Shown one piece after another: positions 6,991-13,645 of a DNA stretch of 14,161 bases. Origin of the DNA: Actinomycetota bacterium (GTDB lineage: Bacteria > Actinomycetota > Actinomycetes > Streptosporangiales > Streptosporangiaceae); contig PLIQ01000118.1 in the NCBI GenBank assembly GCA_003140115.1, forward strand, positions 1-14,161, read 5' to 3'. The notes under the pieces are model-generated. The model worked only from the letters and a program-made list of their open reading frames with translations. It did not search any database and was not told where the DNA came from. The position numbers were made by a program, and so were the translations under genes. The stretch's first letter is position 1; every line of letters starts with the position of its first letter.

Positions 6991-7278
6991 GTGAGATGGA
7001 GCGTGGGGATCGAGGTCGAAGCCGGCCGTGTGCTGACCCGTGAGCAGGTGGTCGAGCTGGCCGACGCGGTCGCCGCGAGCGGCGGCATCGCGAGCGGGAT
7101 CGGGACCAGCCGGTACGGCGCCCGGCTGATCGTGCAGGCCGGCAGCCGCGAGGAAGCGGTCACCAAGGCGACCGAGGAGTTCATCCAGGCCGCGGCTAAG
7201 GCCAGCCTGCCGCCCGGCCCGGTGGTGCGGACCGAGGCGGTCAGCGAAGACGAGGAAGCCGGGGCCGAGGAGCCGTGA
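6991..7278 (+). CDS. Small conserved-looking protein with predicted beta-alpha-beta-beta-alpha-beta layout
   Basis: I cannot name this 95-residue protein. Its pattern suggests a compact ferredoxin-like or similar alpha/beta fold: strand RWSVGIEVEA, helix LTREQVVELADAVAAS, a hairpin around GIGTSRYGARLIVQA, helix SREEAVTKATEEFIQAAAKA, strand GPVVRTEAVS, then an acidic tail EDEEAGAEEP. I chose GTG 6991 because GGAGAG (6979-6984) sits 6 bases upstream and the first strand begins at once. An in-frame ATG at 6955 would add 12 residues but has a poorly spaced site. It starts 63 bases after coxE and overlaps the next gene by 4 bases (GTGA), so those two are translationally coupled. A link to CO oxidation is only positional. 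Confidence 0.72.
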   Translation: MRWSVGIEVEAGRVLTREQVVELADAVAASGGIASGIGTSRYGARLIVQAGSREEAVTKATEEFIQAAAKASLPPGPVVRTEAVSEDEEAGAEEP

Positions 7279-7718
7279 TCCGGCTCGGGTCGCTGGCGGG
7301 TTATCCGTTCGAGGGACCGCGCGTGCTGGCGGGCTGGACCCCGCCGCAGGCGGCGGGGGTCTACGCGATCGCGTACAAGCCGGACCCGGAGTCCAAGCCG
7401 GACCGGTACGCGGTCATCTACGTGGACCACTCCGACGACCTGGCCGCCGAACGGTTCCCGTTCCAGCACCCGCGCGCGCATTGCTGGGTCAAGCGCGCGG
7501 GATCGAAGTGGAAGGTCTACATCTGCACCTACGAGGCACCGGGCGGGAACCGGGCGCACCGGGAGCAGATCGCCAGGGAGCTGACCGCGATCTACCGCCC
7601 GCGCTGCAACGACCAGCAGTACGAGCAGGCCTGGAAGGACCAGTGGATCGGCGAGACCACGTCGTCTTCCCCCAGCCTGGCCAAGGATCCGGCTCGGCCT
7701 GAGGCCAGCCCCGGCTAG
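7275..7718 (+). CDS. GIY-YIG-like small protein (degenerate)
   Basis: A 147-residue protein whose plan resembles a GIY-YIG domain: AAGVYAIAY (26-34) in place of the first motif, YAVIYVDHSDDLAAER (45-60) in place of YIG-x-S-NL-R, and HREQIARELTAIYRPRCN (95-112) matching the family's Glu helix and closing P-x-CN. The second motif reads YVD rather than YIG, and the catalytic Tyr/Arg/Glu set is not clearly complete, so nuclease activity is doubtful; nucleic-acid or protein binding is as likely. A Ser/Pro/Ala-rich tail follows from about 128. GTG 7275 overlaps the TGA of the preceding gene (7275-7278), with GAGGAG just upstream. It is the last gene of the plus-strand group and stops one base from the end of the opposing cox operon. 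Confidence 0.7.
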   Translation: MIRLGSLAGYPFEGPRVLAGWTPPQAAGVYAIAYKPDPESKPDRYAVIYVDHSDDLAAERFPFQHPRAHCWVKRAGSKWKVYICTYEAPGGNRAHREQIARELTAIYRPRCNDQQYEQAWKDQWIGETTSSSPSLAKDPARPEASPG

Positions 7719-7731
7719 CTCACGAGCCGGG
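7710..7731. terminator. Hairpin spanning the tail-to-tail junction (possible bidirectional terminator)
   Basis: CCCGGCT (7710-7716) pairs with AGCCGGG (7725-7731) around an 8-base loop. The loop contains the last bases of both convergent stop codons (TAG ending 7718, and the minus-strand TGA at 7722-7720). There is no T tract on either side, which is common for actinobacterial terminators. A shared stop for both operons is a reasonable inference, but the stem is short. Confidence 0.4.
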
Positions 7732-8082
7732 CCGGAAGCCGACCGCGTCGAGCAGGCGCGAGCGGCGGGTTCCCGATGCGGGCCGGGCCGGCTCGGGTAC
7801 CGCGGGCGCTTCGGGCCGGGGCGTGACTCCGGTCACGATGTCCTCGGCCATCCCGTAGAGCAGCGGCAGGGCCCCGGCCACCACGCCGCCGGTCTCGTTG
7901 ATGTGCTCCACCCCGGGCCTGATGAGCTTGGCGTGAGCCACGATGGTCTGTACGATCTCCGCGCACTCCTCCAGGTTCCCGGCGATCCGGGTGAGCAGGG
8001 TGCCTACCCAGAACAGGTAGAACGCCAGCCCGGCGACCAGCAGCAGGACGTCGATGACCGTCCAGACGACCAAGCCCGTCAT
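7720..8082 (-). CDS. Small single-pass membrane protein, array member 5 (last gene of cox operon)
   Basis: A 120-residue protein with one N-terminal membrane helix (about residues 4-27), then RIAGNLEECAEIVQTIVAHAK, a helical tail, and from about 86 a Pro/Ala-rich, basic C-terminal extension that the other members lack. Arg32-Ile33-x-Gly35 falls at the same residue numbers in array member 1 (8901-9155), and the general plan matches members 1 and 2, so I place these three in one paralogous family. Positive residues just after the helix predict that the tail faces the cytoplasm. Its ATG overlaps the TGA of the preceding gene (8079-8082), giving translational coupling. Function is unknown; context suggests a membrane role tied to CO dehydrogenase. 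Confidence 0.78.
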   Translation of the reverse strand: MTGLVVWTVIDVLLLVAGLAFYLFWVGTLLTRIAGNLEECAEIVQTIVAHAKLIRPGVEHINETGGVVAGALPLLYGMAEDIVTGVTPRPEAPAVPEPARPASGTRRSRLLDAVGFRPGS

Positions 8083-8372
8083 GATTTGACCTTCCCGAGC
8101 ACGCGGCCGAGGAACAAGTGGTGCTGCAGGCCCTCGGCGAGGACCGCCTCCACGCCGCCTGCGACCTGCGGGATCAGCACGGTGTCCGCGGTGTTAGCCG
8201 CGGCCGCCTTCAGCGTGTCCCGCACGGCGACGACCCGCCGGTCGATGACCTTCACCAGGTAGATGAGCAGGCTCAGCAGCGCGGCGACCGCGACCACCAC
8301 GACCAGGCCCAGGATGTTCGCGATCGTCCACAGGTTGTGTTCGGTGGACGACATGGCCAGCATGTGGTGCAT
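8079..8372 (-). CDS. Small single-pass membrane protein, array member 4
   Basis: A 97-residue protein: short polar N terminus, one membrane helix (about 17-40, rich in Val/Ala/Leu), a basic patch KVIDRR (41-46), then a predicted amphipathic helix and a basic end GRVLGKVKS. Residues Asp52-x-Leu and Asn60-Thr61-Ala62 occupy exactly the same positions in member 3 (8375-8647), and a later Gly-Leu-Gln is offset by only one, so members 3 and 4 are probably paralogues. The ATG at 8372 has GGGAGGG 5 bases upstream; in-frame Met4 and Met7 are alternatives. It starts 2 bases after the previous stop. Likely topology is N-out, C-in. No known function. Confidence 0.78.
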   Translation of the reverse strand: MHHMLAMSSTEHNLWTIANILGLVVVVAVAALLSLLIYLVKVIDRRVVAVRDTLKAAAANTADTVLIPQVAGGVEAVLAEGLQHHLFLGRVLGKVKS

Positions 8373-8374
8373 CG

Positions 8375-8647
8375 CTACCCTCCCAGCCGGGCGCGGCCGC
8401 GCTGCAGGCCGGCGATGATGATCGTGGCGTGCTCGATGGTGGTGCGCAGCGCGCCGAGCGGGGCGGTGTTGTGCACCGCGTCGGTCAGCGCGTCGTTGAT
8501 CTTCGGCGCCTCGTTGCCGATCGACCGGGCCAGTAGCAAGATCGGCACGACCAGGGCCACCACGACCAGCACGATGACGATGCCGATGGTGTAGCCCACC
8601 ACCCAGCCGGTGGTGCTGTACCCCGCGGCGAGGACATGCGCATCCAT
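8375..8647 (-). CDS. Small single-pass membrane protein, array member 3
   Basis: A 90-residue protein with a long, strongly hydrophobic helix (about 15-40, Val/Ile/Leu-rich), then Arg41 and a tail with two likely helices: EAPKINDALTDAVHN and an IEHATIIIAGLQRG segment ending in basic residues. Asp52-x-Leu, Asn60-Thr61-Ala62 and the late Gly-Leu-Gln are shared with member 4. The ATG at 8647 has AGGAG 6 bases upstream, overlapping the TAG of the preceding gene (8657-8659). There are no catalytic-looking motifs. It is part of the cox transcript by spacing. Confidence 0.78.
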   Translation of the reverse strand: MDAHVLAAGYSTTGWVVGYTIGIVIVLVVVALVVPILLLARSIGNEAPKINDALTDAVHNTAPLGALRTTIEHATIIIAGLQRGRARLGG

Positions 8648-8656
8648 AGCTGGCTC

Positions 8657-8884
8657 CTAGACCGTTTCGCAGAAGTCGCGGACCGGCTTGAGGCTGGCGT
8701 TAACCGCGGTCAGCCGCTCCGGCACCGTGCTGGTGAGCTGCGCGACGGCCTGGACTCCACCGGTGGTGGCCACGAGCGTCGCGCGGATCGCCCGCAGATG
8801 GAAGATGACCCGTAGCAGGCCCACCGCGGTGATGGCGATGATCAGCGCGGCGACGATCAGTGTGAACCAGGCGGCAGCTGGCAT
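8657..8884 (-). CDS. Small single-pass membrane protein, array member 2
   Basis: A 75-residue protein with a membrane helix at about 6-28, a basic segment (FHLRAIRAT) and a helical tail. Aligned without gaps to member 1 it shares Ile33-Arg34, Pro55-Glu56-x-Leu58 and Lys66-x-Val68, plus a Gly-Gly-Val shifted by one, which is good evidence for common descent. One Cys lies near the end (about 72). The ATG at 8884 has AAGGGAG 7 bases upstream. It sits 16 bases after member 1 and is the shortest gene of the array. Function unknown. Confidence 0.78.
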   Translation of the reverse strand: MPAAAWFTLIVAALIIAITAVGLLRVIFHLRAIRATLVATTGGVQAVAQLTSTVPERLTAVNASLKPVRDFCETV

Positions 8885-8900
8885 AGCCGTACTCCCTTCC

Positions 8901-9155
8901 TCAGCCGAGTAGCTTGGCGACGGAGCCCGCGTACCTGACCGCGCCGACGGAGACTTCCTTGACCGTCTCGTCGGTGACGGCCAGCGCCTCGGGCAGGCCG
9001 TTCAGCTCGCCGATGAGGGCGACGCCGCCGGCCAGGATGTTGTCGGTCGCGCCCCGGATCCGCTCGACCGCCGCGAGGACGCGGTTGAGCAAGTAGATGA
9101 CGACGGGCAATATCGCCACCAGCAAGATGGCGTTGCCGATCCACCACAGGACCAT
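8901..9155 (-). CDS. Small single-pass membrane protein, array member 1 (next to coxG)
   Basis: An 84-residue protein that starts directly with a membrane helix (about 4-24), followed by NRVLAAVERIRG and a helical tail with GGVALIGELNGLPEALAV and a Thr/Val-rich end. It shares Ile33-Arg34, PE-x-L at 55-58 and K-x-V at 66-68 with member 2, and RI-x-G at 32-35 with member 5. The ATG at 9155 has GAGGAG 8 bases upstream, and this site overlaps the coxG stop, so expression should be tied to coxG. Its position makes it the likeliest direct partner of CoxG at the membrane; that is inference. Confidence 0.78.
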   Translation of the reverse strand: MVLWWIGNAILLVAILPVVIYLLNRVLAAVERIRGATDNILAGGVALIGELNGLPEALAVTDETVKEVSVGAVRYAGSVAKLLG

Positions 9156-9167
9156 GATTCGTGCTCC

Positions 9168-9755
9168 TCAGCTCGCGGCCTGGTAGGGGACAAAGAACCG
9201 GCGGAAGACGCGGGTCAGGGCCATCAGCGCGGCCCGCAGGCCCAGGGTGAAGCCCTTGGCCGGGCTCGCGGCGGCCGCCGCGATCTGCTCGGCGGACTCG
9301 CCGCGCTCGATCCGCTCGATCCGGTCCGCCATGTTCGCCGAGAAGTCGCGCATCAGCACGGCGGTGACGTCGGCGATCATGCCCCGGCCGTACTGCGCCG
9401 CCGCTCCGGAGAGCTGCAGGTCCTGGGCGACGCCGATCTTGGTGCCGCGGCCCGCGCGCGTCAGCGTCGCGGTCACGACCATGCTGGCCTGGCCCCGCCC
9501 CTTCTCGTCAGCACCGCTGGCGTGCACGACCACGCGCTTGGCCGCCTCGTTGCGCTCGGTAATGTCGGCGGTGCCGACGAACTGCAAGCGGACCGGCCCC
9601 ATCCGGACCGCGACCTTACCCTTGTACTTCTCCTCACCAAGGTCCTCGGTCAGCTCCGCGCCCGGCAGGCACGCGGCCACTTGGGGGATGTTCTCGAAGA
9701 ACTGCCAGACCTTCTCGACCGGCTCAGCGACCTCGAACTCGTTCTTGATCAGCAT
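9168..9755 (-). CDS. coxG: CoxG, SRPBCC-fold membrane-linking subunit
   Basis: A 195-residue CoxG-family protein. Residues 1-150 form an SRPBCC (START-like) ligand pocket: MLIKNEFEVAEPVEKVWQFF at the start, PQVAACLPGAELTE (25-37), YKGKVAVRMGPVRLQF (44-59) and a final long helix with YGRGMIADVTAVLM (122-135). An Ala-rich linker leads to a hydrophobic/basic C-terminal helix (about 168-191, ending RVFRRFFVPYQ) that could insert in the membrane surface. CoxG recruits CO dehydrogenase to the membrane in Oligotropha, and the mycobacterial protein has been reported to carry menaquinone to the enzyme; this relies on memory. The ATG overlaps the stop of the upstream coxF/xdhC gene by 7 bases. Confidence 0.92.
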   Translation of the reverse strand: MLIKNEFEVAEPVEKVWQFFENIPQVAACLPGAELTEDLGEEKYKGKVAVRMGPVRLQFVGTADITERNEAAKRVVVHASGADEKGRGQASMVVTATLTRAGRGTKIGVAQDLQLSGAAAQYGRGMIADVTAVLMRDFSANMADRIERIERGESAEQIAAAAASPAKGFTLGLRAALMALTRVFRRFFVPYQAAS

Positions 9756-10723
9756 CGGGTCTCTTTCTTGACGTAGGCGTCAGGGTCCTTCTCGAACGCC
9801 TGGCGGCAGCCGGAGCAGCAGAAGTAGTAATCGGCACCCTCGTACCGCACCGGGCGCCCCGACGGTTCCGCGGTCACGGTCATCCCGCAGACCGGGTCAA
9901 TGGCCGGCGCTGGCCGTGCCGCCTGCTGCGTTCCCTCCTGCTTCGCGGACCCGGCCGCGCGCGTGCCGGCCCTGGGCCCCGCCAGCGCGCCGGAGGCCCG
10001 CAGCTGGACCAGTTCGGCCAGGATGGCCACGGCGATCTCCTGGTGCGTCGTGCTGCCCAGGTCCAGCCCGGCGGGCACCCGGACCCGGTCGAGCTGATCC
10101 TTCGGCACTCCCCGGTCGGCCAGGTAACCGAGCACGGTGGCCCCGCGCTTGCGCGATCCGACCAGGCCCAGGTAGGCGGGGCTGGCGGCCACCGCGCGCT
10201 CGAGCACGTCCTCGTCGTCATGGCCCTGGGTGGCCACGATGATCATGGAGCGCTCGTCCGCGTGTCCCGTCGTGAAATCCGGCCCGTGGATGAGATCTGT
10301 CCGCCAGCCCAGGGTTCCGGCCAGGCCGGCCAGGGTGCGGGCCATCGGGGATTCGCCGACGATCACCAGGTGCGGCACCGGCAGCACCGGCTCGATGTAG
10401 ACCTCGAGCGCTCCCTCGCTCTGGCAGGAGATCGGGATCACGGTCATGCCGTCCGGTACCGCCGCGCCGAACTGTTCCGGGGTGCCAAGCAGCAGCAGCC
10501 TGGCCGTTCCCTCCGCCATTACCCGCTGTGCCTCGCGGATCACCACCGGCTCGGCGCAGGCGCCGCCGATCCAGCCGTGCAGTTCGCCCTGGCCGGTGAT
10601 GATCGCGCGCGAGCCTGACTGGCTCGACGACGGGCCCTGGCGCCAGACCACGGTCGCGAGGGCGAAAGCCTCCCCGCGGCGGGTCAGCTCGCCCATCTCC
10701 TCCAGGACGCCCAAGCCTTCCAT
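9749..10723 (-). CDS. coxF: CoxF/XdhC-family maturation factor with C-terminal YHS domain
   Basis: A 324-residue fusion. Residues 1-75 form the XdhC/CoxI N-terminal domain with GELHGWIGGACAEPVV (46-61), where the usual GGGC reads GGAC but the Cys (56) is kept. Residues 117-240 form the XdhC Rossmann domain (PHLVIVGESPMARTLAGLAG; YLGLVGSRKRG). XdhC proteins bind and deliver sulfurated Mo cofactor. After an Ala/Gly/Arg linker, 275-320 is a YHS domain: DPVCGM (Cys279), then YYFCCSGC (Cys302, 303, 306) and FEKDPDAY. YHS domains bind metals and occur on copper-transport ATPases. I chose ATG 10723, one base after the coxL stop; an open stretch upstream to 10900 only shadows coxL. The 3' end overlaps coxG by 7 bases. 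The gene symbol follows the O. carboxidovorans naming. Confidence 0.9.
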   Translation of the reverse strand: MEGLGVLEEMGELTRRGEAFALATVVWRQGPSSSQSGSRAIITGQGELHGWIGGACAEPVVIREAQRVMAEGTARLLLLGTPEQFGAAVPDGMTVIPISCQSEGALEVYIEPVLPVPHLVIVGESPMARTLAGLAGTLGWRTDLIHGPDFTTGHADERSMIIVATQGHDDEDVLERAVAASPAYLGLVGSRKRGATVLGYLADRGVPKDQLDRVRVPAGLDLGSTTHQEIAVAILAELVQLRASGALAGPRAGTRAAGSAKQEGTQQAARPAPAIDPVCGMTVTAEPSGRPVRYEGADYYFCCSGCRQAFEKDPDAYVKKETRC

Positions 10724-10724
10724 G

Positions 10725-13115
10725 TCAGTCGTCCGACCGCACCGGCGGACCGCCGTAAACGTCGCGGCGATGGGTGATCGCCTCCCACACCCGGTCCGGG
10801 AGCAGCGGCATGTCGATGTTGCGGACGCCCATGCCCGACAACGCGTCGATGACCGCGTTGACGAAGGCCGCCGGGCCGCCGACGGCCGCGCATTCGCCAA
10901 TACCCTTGGCGCCGATCGGGTGGTGCGGGCACGGGGTGACGACCTCGCTGTGCAGCTCGAAGCCGGGCGTCTCCCAGGCGGTGGGCAGCAGGTAGTCCAT
11001 GTAGTTCGAGCCGACGCAGTTGCCCTCGGCGTCGAACGTGATGAACTGCATGCTCGCCATCGCGTAGGCCTCGGTCAGGCCGCCCATGATCTGGCCCTCG
11101 ACGATCATCGGGTTGATCCGCACCCCGCAGTCGTCCACCGCGACTACCTTCAGCACGTCCCAGACGCCCGTTTCCGGGTCCACCTCGACGGTCGCGATGT
11201 ACACCGCGAACGGCCAGGTCAGGTTCGGCGGGTCGTAGTACGCGGTGTTCTCCAGGCCGGGCTCCATGCCGTCCGGCATGTTGCTGTACGCGGCCATCGC
11301 GCACTCCTGGATGGTCACCCCGCGATCGGGAGCGCTGCGGATGTAGAACCGGCCGAGTTCCCACTCGACGTCCTCCTCGGACACCTCGAGCAGGTGCGCC
11401 GCGAGCTTGCGGGCCTTGGCCCGGATCTTCCGGGACACCATCGCGACCGCGGCCCCCGCCACCGGCGTGCTCCGGGAGGCGTAGGTGCCCATGCCGAACG
11501 GCGCGGTATCGGTGTCACCCTCCTCGACGACGATGTCCTCGGCCGGGATGCCGAGCTCGTGGGCGACAATCTGGGCCCAGGTCGTCTCGTGCCCCTGCCC
11601 CTGGGTTTTCGCGCCGGTGCGGACGATGGCCTTGCCGGTCATGTGCACCTTGAGGTCGGCCGAGTCGAACATCTTGATGCCGAGGATGTCGTACTCGCGG
11701 CTGTTGCCCGCGCCGAGCGGCTCGGTCATCGTGGAGATCCCGAGGCCCAGCAGCCTGCCCCGCTTCCTGGCCTCTGCCTGCTGGCGCCGGAAATCTTCGT
11801 AGCCGATGGCCTTCAGCCCGACCTCGAGGCACTTGCCGTACTGCCCCGAATCGGTCAGGAAACCGAACGGGGTCCGGTGCGGGAACTGATCGTCCTGCAC
11901 GAAGTTCATCCGCCGGAACTCAGCCTGGTCCATGCCCAGGTCGTCCGCCGCGGCCTGCATCATCCGTTCCTGGAAGAACATCGCCTCGGTAACCCTGAAC
12001 GAGCAGCGGTAGGCCACTCCGCCCGGCGCCTTGTTGGTGTAGGTGCCGCGGTCGGACAGGTGCGCGACCGGGATGTCGTAGGCGGCGAACGCCGAGTGCA
12101 GCAACCCGATCTTGAACTTGCTCGGCTGGGCGTCGGAAAAGAACGCGCCGTGGTCGGAATCGCAGCGCATCCGCACCGCGAGGATCTTGCCGTCCCGGCG
12201 CAGCGCCATCTCGCCGTCCAGGTAGATGTCGCGGGCGAAGCCGGTGGAGATGAGGTTGCCGGTCTTGTCCTCGATCCACTTCACCGGCCGCTCGAGCAGG
12301 ATCGAGGCCAGGATCGAGCAGACGTACCCCGGGTAGACCGGGACCTTGTTGCCGAAGCCGCCGCCGATGTCCGGGGAGATGATCCGGATCATATGCTCGG
12401 GCAGCTCGGCGACCAGCGCCACCGCCGCCCGGATGATGTGCGGCGCCTGGGTGGTCATGTACACGGTGAGTTTGGAGGTGGCCCGGTTGAAGTCCGCGAT
12501 CGAAGCGCAGCACTCGATCGGCGACGGATGGCAGCGGGGGTAGTGCAGCTTGAGCTTGGAGATCACGTCGGCCTGCTCGAACGCCCGGTCAGTGCCGGCC
12601 GCGTCGCCGACCTCCCAGTCGAAGACGACGTTGTCCTGCTGGTTTTCCTTGTCGTCGCGGATGATCGGCGCGCCCTCGGCGACCGCCTGCTCCGGGTTGA
12701 CGACGACCGGCAGCGCCTCGTACTCGACCTCGATGGCCTCGCACGCGTCCTTGGCGATGTACGGATCATCGGCGATGACGCAGGCCACCTCCTGGCCCTG
12801 GAACCGCACCTTGTCGGTGGCCAGCACCGCCTGCGTGTCGTAGGACAGCGTCGGCATCCAGGCCAGGTTCCGGGTCGCCATCATCTCGCCGGTCAGGACC
12901 AGGTGCACGCCGGGGATGTCCCACGCCTTGCTGGCGTCGATCGACACGATCCGGGCGTGCGCCAACGGGCTCCGCAGGATCTCCATGTGCAGCATGCCGG
13001 GCAGGGTGATGTCATCGGTGTAGTTGCCCTTGCCGCGGATGAAACGGTTGTCCTCGACACGCTTGCGGCTCGCGCCGAGCCCGCCGATCTTGATTTCGTC
13101 CAGTGCCTGCGACAC
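10725..13115 (-). CDS. coxL: Form I aerobic CO dehydrogenase large (Mo-Cu) subunit
   Basis: A 796-residue catalytic subunit, close to the 809 of O. carboxidovorans CoxL. It holds the MCD-Mo-S-Cu site that oxidises CO to CO2. The diagnostic active-site loop is AYRCSFR (368-374) with the Cu-ligating Cys371; form II relatives carry AYRGAGR instead. The catalytic Glu is E741 in GAKGIGECAAVGG (735-747). Other cofactor-binding stretches are DIGGGFGNK (249-257), KTQGQGHETTWAQ (503-515) and the Gln223 region TTQAPH. The N terminus matches the family (RVEDNRFIRGKGNYTDDI). The start is GTG at 13115, with AAGGGG 6 bases upstream lying next to the coxS stop. No truncation or frameshift is seen. It forms the (LMS)2 enzyme with its neighbours. 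Confidence 0.97.
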   Translation of the reverse strand: MSQALDEIKIGGLGASRKRVEDNRFIRGKGNYTDDITLPGMLHMEILRSPLAHARIVSIDASKAWDIPGVHLVLTGEMMATRNLAWMPTLSYDTQAVLATDKVRFQGQEVACVIADDPYIAKDACEAIEVEYEALPVVVNPEQAVAEGAPIIRDDKENQQDNVVFDWEVGDAAGTDRAFEQADVISKLKLHYPRCHPSPIECCASIADFNRATSKLTVYMTTQAPHIIRAAVALVAELPEHMIRIISPDIGGGFGNKVPVYPGYVCSILASILLERPVKWIEDKTGNLISTGFARDIYLDGEMALRRDGKILAVRMRCDSDHGAFFSDAQPSKFKIGLLHSAFAAYDIPVAHLSDRGTYTNKAPGGVAYRCSFRVTEAMFFQERMMQAAADDLGMDQAEFRRMNFVQDDQFPHRTPFGFLTDSGQYGKCLEVGLKAIGYEDFRRQQAEARKRGRLLGLGISTMTEPLGAGNSREYDILGIKMFDSADLKVHMTGKAIVRTGAKTQGQGHETTWAQIVAHELGIPAEDIVVEEGDTDTAPFGMGTYASRSTPVAGAAVAMVSRKIRAKARKLAAHLLEVSEEDVEWELGRFYIRSAPDRGVTIQECAMAAYSNMPDGMEPGLENTAYYDPPNLTWPFAVYIATVEVDPETGVWDVLKVVAVDDCGVRINPMIVEGQIMGGLTEAYAMASMQFITFDAEGNCVGSNYMDYLLPTAWETPGFELHSEVVTPCPHHPIGAKGIGECAAVGGPAAFVNAVIDALSGMGVRNIDMPLLPDRVWEAITHRRDVYGGPPVRSDD

Positions 13116-13127
13116 GTTCTGCCCCTT

Positions 13128-13643
13128 CTAAGCCCTAAGCTTCTCGGCCGCCCACAGCACCGACTTCACGATGTTCTGATAGCCGGTGCAGCGGCAGAGA
13201 TTGCCCGACAGCGCCCACCGCACGTCTTCCTCCGTCGGGTCCGGATTGGTGTCGAGCAGCGCCTTGGCGGCCATCATCATGCCCGGCGTGCAGAACCCGC
13301 ACTGCAGCCCGTGTTCCTCCTTGAAGCCCTCCTGCAGCGGATGCAGCTCACTGGCCGTGGCCAGGCCCTCGACCGTGCTGATCTCGTGGCCGTCGGCCTG
13401 CACAGCCAACATGGTGCAGGACTTCACCGCGCGGCCGTCGACCAGGACTGTGCACGCGCCACAGTTGGTGGTGTCGCAGCCCATGTGGGTACCGGTCAGC
13501 CCGAGTCCGCGGCGGATCAGGTGGGACAGCAGCAGCCGCGGCTCCACCTCGGCGATCTTCATATCGCCGTTGATGGTGAACTTGATCCGGCGGACCGGGA
13601 TGTCGGTCGCGGGCTGGCCGTCCGGGTCGTCGTAAACGATCAT
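13128..13643 (-). CDS. coxS: CO dehydrogenase small [2Fe-2S] subunit
   Basis: A 171-residue iron-sulfur subunit passing electrons from the Mo-Cu site to FAD. The plant-ferredoxin-type cluster uses Cys56, 61, 64 and 76 ([10 protein letters not shown] and SC); the second helical-domain cluster uses Cys115 and 118 (CGFCTPGM) and Cys150 and 152 (CRCTGY). All eight ligands are present. The first about 15 residues ([14 protein letters not shown]) form a polar extension before the first strand RRIKFTING. The ATG at 13643 lies 2 bases after the coxM stop, with GGAAAGGG about 10 bases upstream inside coxM. The gene order M-S-L is the standard form I order. Confidence 0.96.
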   Translation of the reverse strand: MIVYDDPDGQPATDIPVRRIKFTINGDMKIAEVEPRLLLSHLIRRGLGLTGTHMGCDTTNCGACTVLVDGRAVKSCTMLAVQADGHEISTVEGLATASELHPLQEGFKEEHGLQCGFCTPGMMMAAKALLDTNPDPTEEDVRWALSGNLCRCTGYQNIVKSVLWAAEKLRA

Positions 13644-13645
13644 GG

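Noticed and set aside
10724..10900. Extended start of the XdhC/CoxF protein inside coxL
   Set aside because: The extra 59 residues are Arg/Ser/Thr-rich and overlap the conserved end of CoxL; the domain begins at ATG 10723.
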